42,650 bases of DNA from Branchiostoma floridae (lineage: Eukaryota; Chordata; Leptocardii; Amphioxiformes; Branchiostomatidae), in contig NC_049996.1 in assembly GCF_000003815.2 (NCBI RefSeq), forward strand, positions 2,862,331-2,904,980, given 5' to 3'. The notes below the pieces were generated by a model. That model was not told the DNA's origin, did no database searches, and was given only the letters and a program-made list of their open reading frames with translations. A program made the position numbers and the translations under genes. Shown here piece by piece: positions 24,901 through 32,309 of this stretch (its first letter is position 1; each line of letters begins with the position of its first letter).

Positions 24901-27900
24901 TTATATATATATCAGGGATAAACAAGTCCACTAGCCCTACAGTCCCGGGCAAGTGAAAATGCCAATCGGGCAAGTGCATGTCCTACCCCACTTGCCCGAT
25001 GGGCAAGTTAGCTTTTCTCCATTGAGTGAGATTTTGATGTACTTGCTACTTTTCAAAGTCATGGCATCAAGCATTGATTAACACAGAAAATAGAGCCAAT
25101 AACAAAAATTCCATTGAAGGCCATGAATATACATAGAAAAATGTCATTTAGATTTCGGGCAAGTGAAAAGTTGGTTCGGGCAAGTAAATTTTTCAAGTAC
25201 TTGCCCGATAGGACAAGTCAATTTTAGAAAACTTGTCCAACCCTGTATATACAATTTAGTAAATATAGTCTAGTCAGGATTTTCTATAATAAGCATAATG
25301 ATAATGATAAGGAAGCAAGGTGGTTTATTGGGGGATCGTGTGGAATAGCATTCTTAGCCCGTCTGCATACGGTGAGGACATTTTGAAAATACAAGGTAAA
25401 ATTACTATCAAGTGGCTGCACAGCTGACCAACATTGGGTGCACAAAAATGTACATGCAACCAGTATTTAAAGCTCTGTCATGTGACTTTTAAATCTACTT
25501 CTAAAAGCACATCATTACAAGGCCTGCCCTACCTGTCCAGTCTACCACATGTCTAGCCTCGTACCCAAGTGCACGGCACAGAAGTGTGAAACAGTTGGCC
25601 CACTCTCCACAGCGACCACATCTGGTCTCAAGCAGTTTGCCAGGGTGGTTATACCTGCAGATCAGCACAATATTGCAGAGTTGGTCTAACTTTGTTTTAA
25701 TGTTGACCATTGGACAAACATTTTGAGAGTGAAAAAAGGTACTGTTCAACAAATCTCCTTGGAAACAAGATACAGAAGCTGGTGTGTTACACCAAAGGGC
25801 AGTTATACCGGCTATATAGATAAAGTTACAGAAGCTGGTGTGTTACACTGAATGGCAGTTACAACAGCTATACAGATATAGATACAGAAGCTGGTGTGTT
25901 ACACCAAAGGGTGGTTATATCGGCTATACAGATACAGATACAGAAGCTACCGGTAGTGTGTAATACGTTGAAGGGCGGTTATACTTGTTATACAGATACA
26001 GAAGCTGGTGTATTACACCAAATGGCAGTTACACCAGCTATACAGATACAGAAACTGGTGTGTTACATCAAAGTGGGGTTATACCGGCTAATACAGATAC
26101 AGATACAGATACAGAAGCCGGTGTGTTATGCTGAAGGGTGGTTATACCGGCTGTACAGATACAGATACGGAAGCCGATGTGTTTAATACACCAAAGGGTG
26201 GTTATACCGGCTATATAGATACAGATACAGAACCTGGTGTGTTACACCAAAGGGCAGTTATACTGGCTATACAGATACAGATACAGATACAGAAAAAATC
26301 ACCTTGGAAACCGTGTCTGTGATTGACAGCTTGCACAATGATACAGCTCCACCCTCCCGGCCTGCCACATCTGTTCAGCGGGGGTGGGGTTGGCCATTCC
26401 AGCAGCCGTTGTCCTCCCCCCACATCTTTCGCATGGTGCCTTGTCCACCCATTTGAAAAAATCCTTCTTAAACCATCGCCTCAGCTCTGGCAAGATGAGG
26501 TCTTCTAAGGTGAGAGGGGGTGGGGAATTCTCTAGAAGAATAGAAAACATCATATTAACAATGGAAATGATCATTATGAAATACATACAGTACCTTGAAT
26601 AACTAAAAGTCAAAGGTAAAGATGGTCCAATAGCTTTTTTGAGGCCGTAGGGACAGTGTGTTGTTATCCACTGTGTCTAGGGTACAGTATTGGAAGGTGG
26701 AGCCCATCCCTCTCCTTCCACTGACTTTTACTTCCCCAACCGAAGTCAGGTACCCATTTTAATACCTGGGTGGAGTGAGGAAAGTCGTGTAAAGTGCCTT
26801 TCCCGAGGACACAACGTCGGTGGCATATCAGGGGATTCAAACCCAGGACCTCTGGGTTCTGGGCCAAACACCCTAACCGTTATGCCAACAAGGTACCACA
26901 ATATTAGTGTTAAAATACGCCAAAATATTGGACATTTTCTTAATACTTCATGTTTAACAAAATTTTGACACTGAACAATAAGAAGAATATTTCTTTCTCA
27001 CAGTATTTTCCTTACCAGTTTTTGCCTCTTCTTTCTCAAGCTCTTCTAGAACCTTGAGTTTTTCCTGTGCCTTGGCTCTCAGATCTTCCTCTGGTATGAG
27101 ACTGCGAGCCTTCGCTTGTAGTACGGGGTCCTCGTACATCAGAACGTGCTGAAAACTGGACTCCAGTCGTGCGTAGAACTGTCTTTCAGATGCCTGGGTT
27201 AGAAGGAAAGTAGAGAAGTTTTTAGGTTAAAATCCTTTATACACATCTTTGTAGTATAGGGGCAGTGCCTATCTCCATTTCTAAATAGTCCTTGGGCCAC
27301 ACAGAGTCATAACAGCAGGAGAATGGTATGTGCTTAATTACAATACTCTTTCTCATAAGTAAACATTACTGTCACTACTACTACTACTACTACTACTACA
27401 TTACTACTGTTACAATTACTACTTCTCCTACTACTAGTACAAGTACTACTGTTACCACTTTTACCACTAATTCTATTACTACTAGTACACTAATAACTAG
27501 TATAGCTGGTGTGTTACGCCAAGCGGCGGTTATACTGGCTATATAGATACAGATACAGAACTACAACATTACTGCTACTTCTAGTGCTATTATTATTACT
27601 ACTACATTGTACTAATACTAGCACTGCTTCTACTACTATACATGCATGAACATGTATAACTGATACAACTGCATGATTTTCCAAAAATCAACTACTACTG
27701 TTGTTGCTCGTCCGTCAAATCGACGAGGACCGATTTTGTCATCGTTGTCGTCGATCCTTCAGGTACTCAGGTGAGTTCGCACTACTACTACTACTACTAC
27801 TATGACTGATACAACTGCAAGATTTTTTCAAAACATATTAATTACCAGTATGTTGCTGTTGGACTGTACCACTTGACTTTGAGGGGTGGTCTGCACAGGT

Positions 27901-30900
27901 GTGGACGACATCCCAGCTACTAGACTAGCCGCAGGCCCACTGGTGGCCCCCACAGGTTGGGAGGTTGCTTGAGCAGACGTTCCAGCAGCCTGAGAGGTCT
28001 GCTGTCCCAGGCTAAGTTGTTTTAGCCTCTCTACTGTGATCTGGTCACGGATTTTTATCACAGCGTCCAGAGGCGTATCGGGTAGAAGAACCAACTTCTC
28101 TTCTTTCTGAAAGAGAATAAGAAAGAATAGTGTTAAATGTAGAATTTTGCGATTCTGTAGGCTTTTTACATAACTTTGTTTCTGTAGTGAAGTAAAGTTG
28201 CAAAGTAGTGGGTTCAAATCCCAGATTAGTCATTGTTTTAAAATCTTGATTTCGAACATTATAAAAAATTTGCTAACACTTACTGCCTGTGTTTATATCC
28301 ACAAAGTGCAGGCAACTGTGGTACTATAAAAAAATGTGTGGTACTATGAAAAATGTGTGGTACTATCAACTCATTTTCATAAATTAGAACCACACTTTCC
28401 TGATAGTACCTCACTACTCTTTCTCTGAGATGACTTCTGATACTTTTGGAGAATTTTGTTTTTTTACTTTTTGTTACACTTTAAAATTTATTTGTTCAGA
28501 ATACTGTAAATGCATTTAAGTTCACGGAGATTTAATTTCGCGGTAGCAGGAAAATGGACTCTTTGGGGTGGTTTTAAATTCGTGATAGCACCATGCAATG
28601 TACTAGTAGTCTCTTACTGTTATAGCAAAATGTTCGTGTTGGCTTTAAATTCGCAGTGAAGCGGCCGCCGCGAAAACTGCAAACATTAAATCACCACGAA
28701 AGTTTCTGCATTTACAGTAACAGGTATACCTGAGTGAAGCCCATTGCTTTTAGGCAGTCCAGTGCGCCTGGAACTGGTACCAACCGGGACCGAACCACCT
28801 GGTTTTCTAACCGGATGGTGCGATACTTTGGCTCCTGAGGATTTCTGAAAAAAAAAGGAGTAGAAAAAAAATCAACCCTCACGAAATTTTCCACGAAATC
28901 GTCTTCCGGGAGGGACGTAAAACGGGGGTCCCGTGCTCGAGGAGGTGCCTCGACCACGTTAAACAGCCTCATTACTCATACTTTGGGTACCTACTGGCTG
29001 GCAAAATACACCAGATGATTATTATTATTATTTACTTCAGTAAGGAGTACAGTGGTATAAGAATGTAATATCTTACTTTATGTCGTAACTGGACTGCAGT
29101 AATACAGGTATTCCTGACTGGGTGATAACTTGGGTTATCACATGGGGTTCTACTGTTATCATAAAAGCTTCTTTAGACTAATACTAATAGCGCACTGCTG
29201 TTGATAAATCGAATACCGTATTTGGACTTTGGAATTGCTGTTTTAACAATGTTTTGATGTTAGAGAACACCAAATATTTTAAACTTTTGGTGCATTTCGC
29301 TGCATTTAAACGACATAAATTAGAAACAGATACGGAATACAACATGTTGTATTCTACCATAATTTCTATATGTAACTACTATGTTGTATTCTATTTCATA
29401 TCTACAATGACTGATGTTTTCATTTGTAACGTTATATGTGGTTGTATGAAGCTCCCTCAGCACTCGTTTTCCAGTGCTGAAAAGACGCCAGCACTCGTTT
29501 TCCAGTGCTGAAAAGACGTTTTCCAGTGCTGAATGTTCGTCAGCACTCGGCTCCAGTGCTGAACTCGCGGCCCGGGAGGCGACAGGTCGGGTCAAAGGTC
29601 ACTCAGCACTGGTTACNNNNNNNNNNNNNNNNNNNNNNNNNNNNNNNNNNNNNNNNNNNNNNNNNNNNNNNNNNNNNNNNNNNNNNNNNNNNNNNNNNNN
29701 NNNNNNNNNNNNNNNNACCGAGTGCTGATATACAAAAGCTTCGCCTTCCGCACTCGATTTCCAGTGCTCAGGGGCACTTCAGCACTGGAACACCAGTGCT
29801 GAGAAATCTTCAGCACAGGAAAACGAGTGCTGACGTCTTTTCAGCACTGGAACGTTCTTCAAACCAGTGCCGAAGTCTTTCGAGCACTGGAGTGTCCTAG
29901 TGCTGAGAGCGGTACTTGACGTATACTGATTAAAAATAAAGTTAAACTTTTGGTTGTGCTATTCAATTTAATGTGTAACTTGGTGTATGTATAGAGTATA
30001 GATACAAAGTACTGAAAGCGGTACTATATACGATACTAATAAAGATGATTTTTCAAGTTTATGCAGTTTTAGCTGTTGTGTTACGCCGAACGGCGGTTAT
30101 ACTGGCTATATAACGTAAGATAGATACAGATGCAAAAAAGCCTGAATTTGTGTTGTTTTGTGTAATTGAAATGTATAAGGAATGGATATCATTAAAACGG
30201 GATTGCAAACAACTTTATTATTATTACCGCCCACGTAAAGAAAGCGTCACGACGATCGCGAGTATTTTCCATTATCCCCGAAGGTAATCGTTATAGAGTT
30301 ATAGAGGTGTTATAGAGCAGAATGTAACGATAGGTGACGTTTATAATCCAGCAATCTTACGTTTTAGTCGAGCAAGGACATTATATAACGTCCTTGAGTC
30401 GAGCAAAGGACGTGTCGTAACTCCAAATTACTGTATACTAGTATGTCAGAGTCTAGTCTCCCGATCTCTCAGCACTCGGTTTCCAGTGCTGAGAGCGTCA
30501 GNNNNNNNNNNNNNNNNNNNNNNNNNNNNNNNNNNNNNNNNNNNNNNNNNNNNNNNNNNNNNNNNNNNNNNNNNNNNNNNNNNNNNNNNNNNNNNNNNNN
30601 NNNNNNNNNNNTCAGCACTCGGTTTCCAGTGCTGAAGCCATCTTCAGCACTGGTCTGTTTTGATGTTAGAGAACACCAAATATTTTAAACTTTTGGTGCA
30701 TTTCGCTGCATTTAAACGACATAAATTAGAAACAGATACGGAATACAACATGTTGTATTCTACCATAATTTCTATATGTAACTACTATGTTGTATTCTAT
30801 TTCATATCTACAATGACTGATGTTTTCATTTGTAACGTTATATGTGGTTGTATGTAACCTCCTTGTTTCTACGTCTTCTCGCCTCTTAGAATGAAATTAT

Positions 30901-31215
30901 AATACGTTAACATAGTTGATCTAATTGCTGAAGGAATACTATTAATTATGATTTTTCTGTGCAATTCAATGTGCAAAGTCACTTCCTTGTTTAGCGGTGG
31001 GGAGGGGGGCTCCTACGTTCACATTGTTTACCGACAGAAAGTTGCAAAAACCTGACATATGGTGGATCCAAAACATAAACCAAATGATAGAGAAAATCAT
31101 ATCATATTTACCGTATAATATTTTCGGCATATCGCAGCAGTAGCTCGGAGCAATCGAGAAAAACCGATGTCGGATTCGACACCAGCAGACGAATTGCAGA
31201 CTGCTCGGCCGCCAT
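15769..31215 (-). CDS. NGLY1: peptide-N(4)-(N-acetyl-beta-glucosaminyl)asparagine amidase
   Basis: Cytosolic PNGase, which removes N-glycans from misfolded glycoproteins exported during ER-associated degradation. Exons on the minus strand: 31215-31112, 28844-28730, 28106-27846, 27193-27016, 26531-26303, 25654-25533, one of 24653-24511 or 24460-24315, 23154-23044, 21882-21703, 20016-19831, 18377-18200, 15944-15769. All junctions are GT-AG and in phase, giving 661 residues (660 with the alternative exon), close to human NGLY1 (654). The PUB domain spans about 5-100 (TIRLENQVV region), then a Ser/Thr/Ala-rich linker. Zn-binding Cys pairs are 253/256 and 285/288. The transglutaminase-like core has Cys317 (GEWANCF), His338 and Asp355; the C-terminal sugar-binding PAW domain covers about 425-661. 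The start codon (CCAAGATGGCGG) gives an N-terminus that aligns with the family ([17 protein letters not shown]). Confidence 0.97.
16252..17792. mobile_element. 1.54-kb TIR element with internal tandem repeats
   Basis: The ends are long near-perfect inverted repeats: GGGACCGTACGGC at 16252 continues for about 45 bp into a G-rich block, with its complement ending at 17792. A 3-bp TAA direct repeat flanks it (16249-16251 and 17793-17795), as expected for PIF/Harbinger-type insertion. No transposase frame is seen. The interior holds three to four diverged ~190-bp units with the words AGAAATGGCGTTTCAGAG and TCAAGATTTCAAAAT. It sits in the last NGLY1 intron. Confidence 0.8.
17929..18079. repeat. 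short TIR element in NGLY1 intron
   Basis: CTGGAAACCGGAAGCATG at 17950-17967 is matched by CATGCTTCCGGTTTCCGG at 18048-18065, with TGATTCA and TGAATCA further out. It is about 150 bp and non-coding. Confidence 0.75.
18200..18377 (-). CDS. NGLY1: NGLY1 coding exon 11 (PAW domain)
   Basis: Encodes residues 545-603 ([18 protein letters not shown] onward), phase 0 in and phase 1 out. Its 5' half and acceptor have three decayed copies immediately upstream in transcript order. Confidence 0.95.
18411..18520 (-). pseudogene. decayed copy 1 of NGLY1 exon 11, 5' part
   Basis: It starts after an intact TTTGCTGCAG acceptor and reads [11 protein letters not shown], then loses frame and meets stops. It extends through the equivalent of the EIKVVTR codons, so the duplication covered the acceptor and roughly the first 110 nt. 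Confidence 0.85.
18585..18694 (-). pseudogene. decayed copy 2 of NGLY1 exon 11, 5' part
   Basis: Acceptor TTGCAG is followed by codons for [11 protein letters not shown], then the frame decays. The flanking intron sequence (ATGGTAGATAATTAGA) is shared with copy 1, so the duplicated unit included intron. Confidence 0.85.
18721..18932. repeat. TACTGTAAATGCA-type MITE, copy 1
   Basis: A 212-bp element that begins TACTGTAAATGC and ends with its complement GCATTTACAGTA. The interior has repeated CCGCGAA/TTCGCGG words. It lies between decayed exon-11 copies 2 and 3. A second copy in the opposite orientation is at 28502-28719. Confidence 0.9.
18935..19028 (-). pseudogene. decayed copy 3 of NGLY1 exon 11, 5' part
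   Basis: Starts [16 protein letters not shown], then a TGA. The similarity to exon 11 continues past the stop (FGGSGLC). It is the most distant copy, separated from copy 2 by the MITE. Confidence 0.8.
19165..19335 (-). repeat. SINE copy, tRNA-like end
   Basis: Reverse-strand copy with CATTTCCCAAGGGCACAGG, CAGGATTCAAACTCAGGACC and CCTCTGGGTTCTGGG blocks, matching the copy at 26640-26895. Confidence 0.7.
19831..20016 (-). CDS. NGLY1: NGLY1 coding exon 10 (PAW domain)
   Basis: Encodes residues 483-544, including [19 protein letters not shown] and [10 protein letters not shown], which match the PAW domain of PNGases. Phase 0 at both ends. Confidence 0.95.
20200..20566 (+). repeat. ~52-bp minisatellite array with leader
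   Basis: About six diverged units, each with GTTATACCAGCTATACAGAT and AGAAGCTGGTGTGTTA words. They follow a leader at about 20205-20250 (GTGCAAAGGTTACGTGTGAC) that also precedes a single unit near 41340. Same family as 21550-21670, 25765-26295, 27505-27562 and 30071-30130. Confidence 0.85.
20573..21480. mobile_element. 908-bp TIR element with ~190-bp internal repeats
   Basis: The ends are inverted repeats, CAGTGGCGGCGGCACC at 20573 and GGTGCCGCCGCCTCTG ending at 21480 (15/16 match). TACTG is directly repeated at 20568-20572 and 21481-21485. The interior has about four units containing AATGGCGTTTCAGAGGGT and AGATTTCAAAATTTT words, the same core as in 16252-17792 despite different ends. A long G run lies near 20588-20640. 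There is no transposase. Confidence 0.75.
21514..21548 (-). pseudogene. truncated duplicate of NGLY1 exon 9 with donor site
   Basis: It encodes [11 protein letters not shown] followed by a consensus donor (AA|GTAAGA) and corresponds to [11 protein letters not shown] at the end of exon 9. Differences are CTA/CTG (silent), K to R, D to E and K to Q. The upstream part has been replaced by minisatellite units at 21550-21670, so it is probably non-functional. Confidence 0.8.
21550..21670 (+). repeat. ~52-bp minisatellite, two units
   Basis: Two diverged units with GTTATACCAGCTATACAGAT and AGCTGGTGTGTTATGC words, between the exon 9 remnant and exon 9. Confidence 0.8.
21703..21882 (-). CDS. NGLY1: NGLY1 coding exon 9 (start of PAW domain)
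   Basis: Encodes residues 423-482, including [12 protein letters not shown] and [18 protein letters not shown], which are diagnostic of PNGase. Phase 0 at both ends, 180 nt. Confidence 0.97.
22402..22935 (+). repeat. tRNA-derived SINE, best-preserved copy
   Basis: The tRNA-like head has an A box TAGCACAGTGG (22413-22423) and a canonical B box GGTTCGAATCC (22456-22466). The family body GTGCCCTTGGGAAAGGCACT and CGTCCCTCGGATAGGACGTT follow. Downstream, 22640-22900 holds repeated CACCCGGACGGGAG-type units. It lies in an NGLY1 intron, opposite to the gene. Confidence 0.8.
23044..23154 (-). CDS. NGLY1: NGLY1 coding exon 8
   Basis: Encodes residues 386-422 ([15 protein letters not shown] onward), the conserved stretch right after the catalytic Asp region. 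Phase 0 at both ends, so it can follow either exon 7 copy. Confidence 0.97.
23335..23480 (-). repeat. SINE copy, tRNA-like end
   Basis: Reverse-strand copy with GTGCCTTTCCCAAGGGCACA and GGATTTGAACCCCTGACCTC (reversed B box). Confidence 0.75.
23535..24008 (+). pseudogene. fragment of a retrotransposon C-terminal region, frameshifted
   Basis: Two overlapping frames, 23534-23734 and 23712-24008, read as one protein with a frameshift near 23715-23730. They show LRISSHK, then IETGRYHNV and the [15 protein letters not shown] cysteine/histidine pattern. I associate this with the region after the reverse transcriptase in some non-LTR elements. No reverse transcriptase core is present. It lies in the NGLY1 intron between exons 7 and 8, opposite strand. 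Confidence 0.6.
24315..24460 (-). CDS. NGLY1: NGLY1 exon 7, copy A (catalytic His/Asp)
   Basis: 146 nt, phase 1 in and phase 0 out, acceptor TTAATTAG and donor GAG|GTACGG. It encodes [20 protein letters not shown] and then [14 protein letters not shown]. The catalytic His is residue 338 and the Asp residue 355, and the family DxCE motif is kept (DPCE). This is the copy closer to human NGLY1. Confidence 0.95.
24511..24653 (-). CDS. NGLY1: NGLY1 exon 7, copy B (alternative catalytic exon)
   Basis: 143 nt, same phases as copy A, acceptor GTTTCAG and donor GAG|GTTCGT. It encodes [20 protein letters not shown] and then [13 protein letters not shown]. The catalytic His and Asp are present, but one residue is deleted and the Cys of DxCE is missing (DGEK). 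The frame is fully open and the changes are largely conservative, so it looks functional. It can only be used instead of copy A. Confidence 0.9.
24903..25254. repeat. MITE-like element with GGGCAAGT words
   Basis: The ends are inverted (TATCAGGGATAAACAAGT at left, ACTTGTCCAACCCTGTATA at right). Several (C)GGGCAAGT or ACTTGCCCG words lie inside in both orientations. It is flanked by TA-rich sequence and is non-coding. Confidence 0.75.
25533..25654 (-). CDS. NGLY1: NGLY1 coding exon 6 (catalytic Cys)
   Basis: Encodes residues 297-336 with [20 protein letters not shown]. The nucleophile is Cys317 in GEWANC. It ends in phase 1 (G of the next Asp codon). Confidence 0.98.
25765..26295 (+). repeat. 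~52-bp minisatellite array, about ten units
   Basis: This is the longest array of the family. Units contain GCTGGTGTGTTACACCAAAG, then GGCGGTTATACCGGCTATA and ACAGATACAGATACAGA. It ends 8 bp from the donor of NGLY1 exon 5 and fills much of that intron. GATACA/CAGATACA repeats vary in number between units. Confidence 0.9.
26303..26531 (-). CDS. NGLY1: NGLY1 coding exon 5 (zinc-binding)
   Basis: Encodes residues 221-295. [20 protein letters not shown] and [14 protein letters not shown] carry the four zinc-ligand cysteines. Confidence 0.97.
26640..26895 (-). repeat. SINE copy, near full length
   Basis: Reverse-strand copy with all family blocks in order: GAGGCCGTAGGGACAG, GGAAGGTGGAGCCCATCCCT, CAGGTACCCATTTTAATACC, GTGCCTTTCCCGAGGACACA, GATTCAAACCCAGGACCTCT. 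Confidence 0.8.
27016..27193 (-). CDS. NGLY1: NGLY1 coding exon 4
   Basis: Encodes residues 161-219, including [20 protein letters not shown], then a charged helical segment. It aligns with the HVLVYENPALQEKA region of human NGLY1. Confidence 0.95.
27376..27500. repeat. degenerate (CTA)n / (TAC)n tract
   Basis: Trinucleotide repeat with interruptions, continuing in patches at 27560-27640 and 27781-27800. Confidence 0.85.
27505..27562 (+). repeat. single unit of the ~52-bp minisatellite family
   Basis: One unit with AGCTGGTGTGTTACGCCAAG and CGGCGGTTATACTGGCTATA, isolated inside the trinucleotide-rich region. Confidence 0.8.
27846..28106 (-). CDS. NGLY1: NGLY1 coding exon 3 (PUB end and linker)
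   Basis: Encodes residues 74-160. [10 protein letters not shown] and [14 protein letters not shown] finish the PUB domain. A Ser/Thr/Ala/Gln-rich low-complexity linker follows. Confidence 0.95.
28502..28719. repeat. TACTGTAAATGCA-type MITE, copy 2
   Basis: Same family as 18721-18932 but in the opposite orientation. It starts TACTGTAAATGCATTTAAG and ends TTTCTGCATTTACAGTA. Its end is 10 bp from the donor of NGLY1 exon 2. Confidence 0.9.
28730..28844 (-). CDS. NGLY1: NGLY1 coding exon 2 (PUB domain)
   Basis: Encodes residues 36-73, [20 protein letters not shown] to MGFTQ, matching human NPNDEKYRSIRIGN to MGFEE. Confidence 0.96.
28921..29022. repeat. ~100-bp dispersed repeat, copy 1
   Basis: Nearly identical to 32204-32302, with shared GGGTCCCGTGCTCGAGGAGG and CTACTGGCTGGCAAAATACA. 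The word order (CGTAAAACGGGGGTCCCGTG) resembles the body of the SINE at 22402, so it is probably a SINE 3' portion. Confidence 0.8.
29250..29450 (+). repeat. ~200-bp direct repeat, left copy
   Basis: From GTTTTGATGTTAGAGAACAC to GTGGTTGTATG, I see no differences from 30659-30856 when reading them together. The two copies bracket the hairpin array at 29457-30655. Confidence 0.9.
29617..29716. other. assembly gap (100 N)
   Basis: Run of exactly 100 N inside the hairpin array. Confidence 0.99.
30071..30130 (+). repeat. single unit of the ~52-bp minisatellite family
   Basis: One unit, TTGTGTTACGCCGAACGGCG then GTTATACTGGCTATATA. Confidence 0.75.
30502..30611. other. assembly gap (110 N)
   Basis: Run of N inside the hairpin array. 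Confidence 0.99.
30659..30856 (+). repeat. ~200-bp direct repeat, right copy
   Basis: Matches 29250-29450. The sequence after it (TAACCTCCTTG) differs from the sequence after the left copy. Confidence 0.9.
31112..31215 (-). CDS. NGLY1: NGLY1 coding exon 1 (start codon)
   Basis: Start CCAAGATGGCGG, then [20 protein letters not shown] and [14 protein letters not shown]. It ends in phase 2 within the Arg35 codon at CG|GTAA. Confidence 0.95.
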
Positions 31216-31485
31216 CTTGGTGATGTAATTCACGCACGGTTCAAAAGAGACACTTTACGGTTGGCTGAGGTACTGCAACATGTAAAACTCCTTCATTTAC
31301 GCGGTTGCAATCCCCAAAGTGAATATCCACATTTAATCATACCGCAGAGTGAAGCGTTTACTAGCTGTTGATTTTAACTTAAGTGCCAAAGACTTGTAAT
31401 CAATCTTTAAGTCAATCGACAATCTTGTAATCTTTCCATCTATGACATCATCTATAAGAGAGGGCTGACGAAGTACATGTATCGC

Positions 31486-31857
31486 TAGCCTCCTTCGCAG
31501 ACTTTCGTAACGGCGGTGTATATTTTTTGGGAGCGCATGCACTATGTATGCCGGGGAGAAGATTTTGCCAACGAGAATTCTTTCAAGCAGGCTATTCATT
31601 ACTTTCGCTGGAGGTATATATCCATAAATCCTTAGCCTGGTATTCAGCCGTAATATAGCTCCCGAGTCTCTTCTGTCCTCTCCTATGTTGCGTAGAGGAC
31701 AGAAGAGACTCGGGAGCTATATTACGGCTGGATACTAGGCTATAAATCCTTCCCCCGGACAACTCAGGCATAGGGAATCTCAGCTCATGTAAAAAATCGC
31801 AAATCAGCGCTCCCCAAAAATTAGCACCGCCCCCCTGAAAGTCTGCGAAGGAAGCTA
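31486..31857. mobile_element. ~372-bp TIR element, interrupted by a nested hairpin
   Basis: TAGCCTCCTTCGCAGACTTTC at 31486-31506 is matched in inverted form by GAAAGTCTGCGAAGGAAGCTA at 31837-31857 (20/21). No transposase is seen. Its body is interrupted at 31634-31741 by a separate hairpin insertion. A fragment of the same family is at 13013-13085. Confidence 0.85.
31634..31741. mobile_element. 108-bp hairpin insertion with 10-bp flanking duplication
   Basis: Arms 31634-31681 and 31694-31741 pair at 46 of 48 positions around a 12-nt loop (CCTATGTTGCGT). ATAAATCCTT is repeated directly at 31624-31633 and 31742-31751, which looks like a target-site duplication. Confidence 0.85.
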
Positions 31858-32203
31858 CAGTATCCTAGACTTTTGTGATTGTTATCTTCACTTTAATTAC
31901 AGCGCGAATCAACGAGATTGCCATGCAAACTCTTGTGAGCATTGGCGCCAATGTTTGCAAAAACAGTTTGCATGCCGAGGAAGCCGCTTGCAGTACTTCA
32001 ATCAGCCGTAGGATGTCTCTATTCTTATACCGTGATGACTGCGTTACCCGCGCTTGCTTTGCATTGTCTAGCTAGCTAGACGATTGGACAACAGGTGTTT
32101 CACATGATTCAGCAGTAAAATATAGAATCCTTTGACATCTTTATAAAATTTGTGAGGAAACTTCTTTTGAGGAGCGGATATGATGCAGAAATAGGCCGAT
32201 ATC

Positions 32204-32302
32204 AGGGGGTCCCGTGCTCGAGGAGGTGCCTCGACCACGTTAAACAGCCTCATTACTCATACTTGGGGTACCTACTGGCTGGCAAAATACACCAGATGAT
32301 TA
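32204..32302. repeat. ~100-bp dispersed repeat, copy 2
   Basis: Second copy of the segment at 28921-29022, in the same orientation, 5' of NGLY1 exon 1. Confidence 0.85.
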
Positions 32303-32309
32303 TATCAAA

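Larger units (their letters stand above)
29457..30655. repeat. CAGCACT...AGTGCTG mini-hairpin array
   Basis: Repeated units have arms CAGCACT and AGTGCTG with loops of about 6-8 nt (for example CGTTTTCC) and spacers such as AAAAGACG. They occur at 29457-29610, 29717-29905, 30469-30501 and 30612-30655. Non-array sequence at about 29925-30440 holds one ~52-bp minisatellite unit. Two gaps interrupt the array. Confidence 0.85.

Noticed and set aside
25765-26295. CRISPR-like regular array
   Set aside because: The 'spacers' are part of a homogeneous ~52-bp minisatellite unit in a eukaryotic intron, and there are no cas genes.
29250-30856. LTR retrotransposon (direct repeats ~1.4 kb apart)
   Set aside because: The repeats do not start TG and end CA, and there is no primer-binding site, polypurine tract or coding sequence between them.
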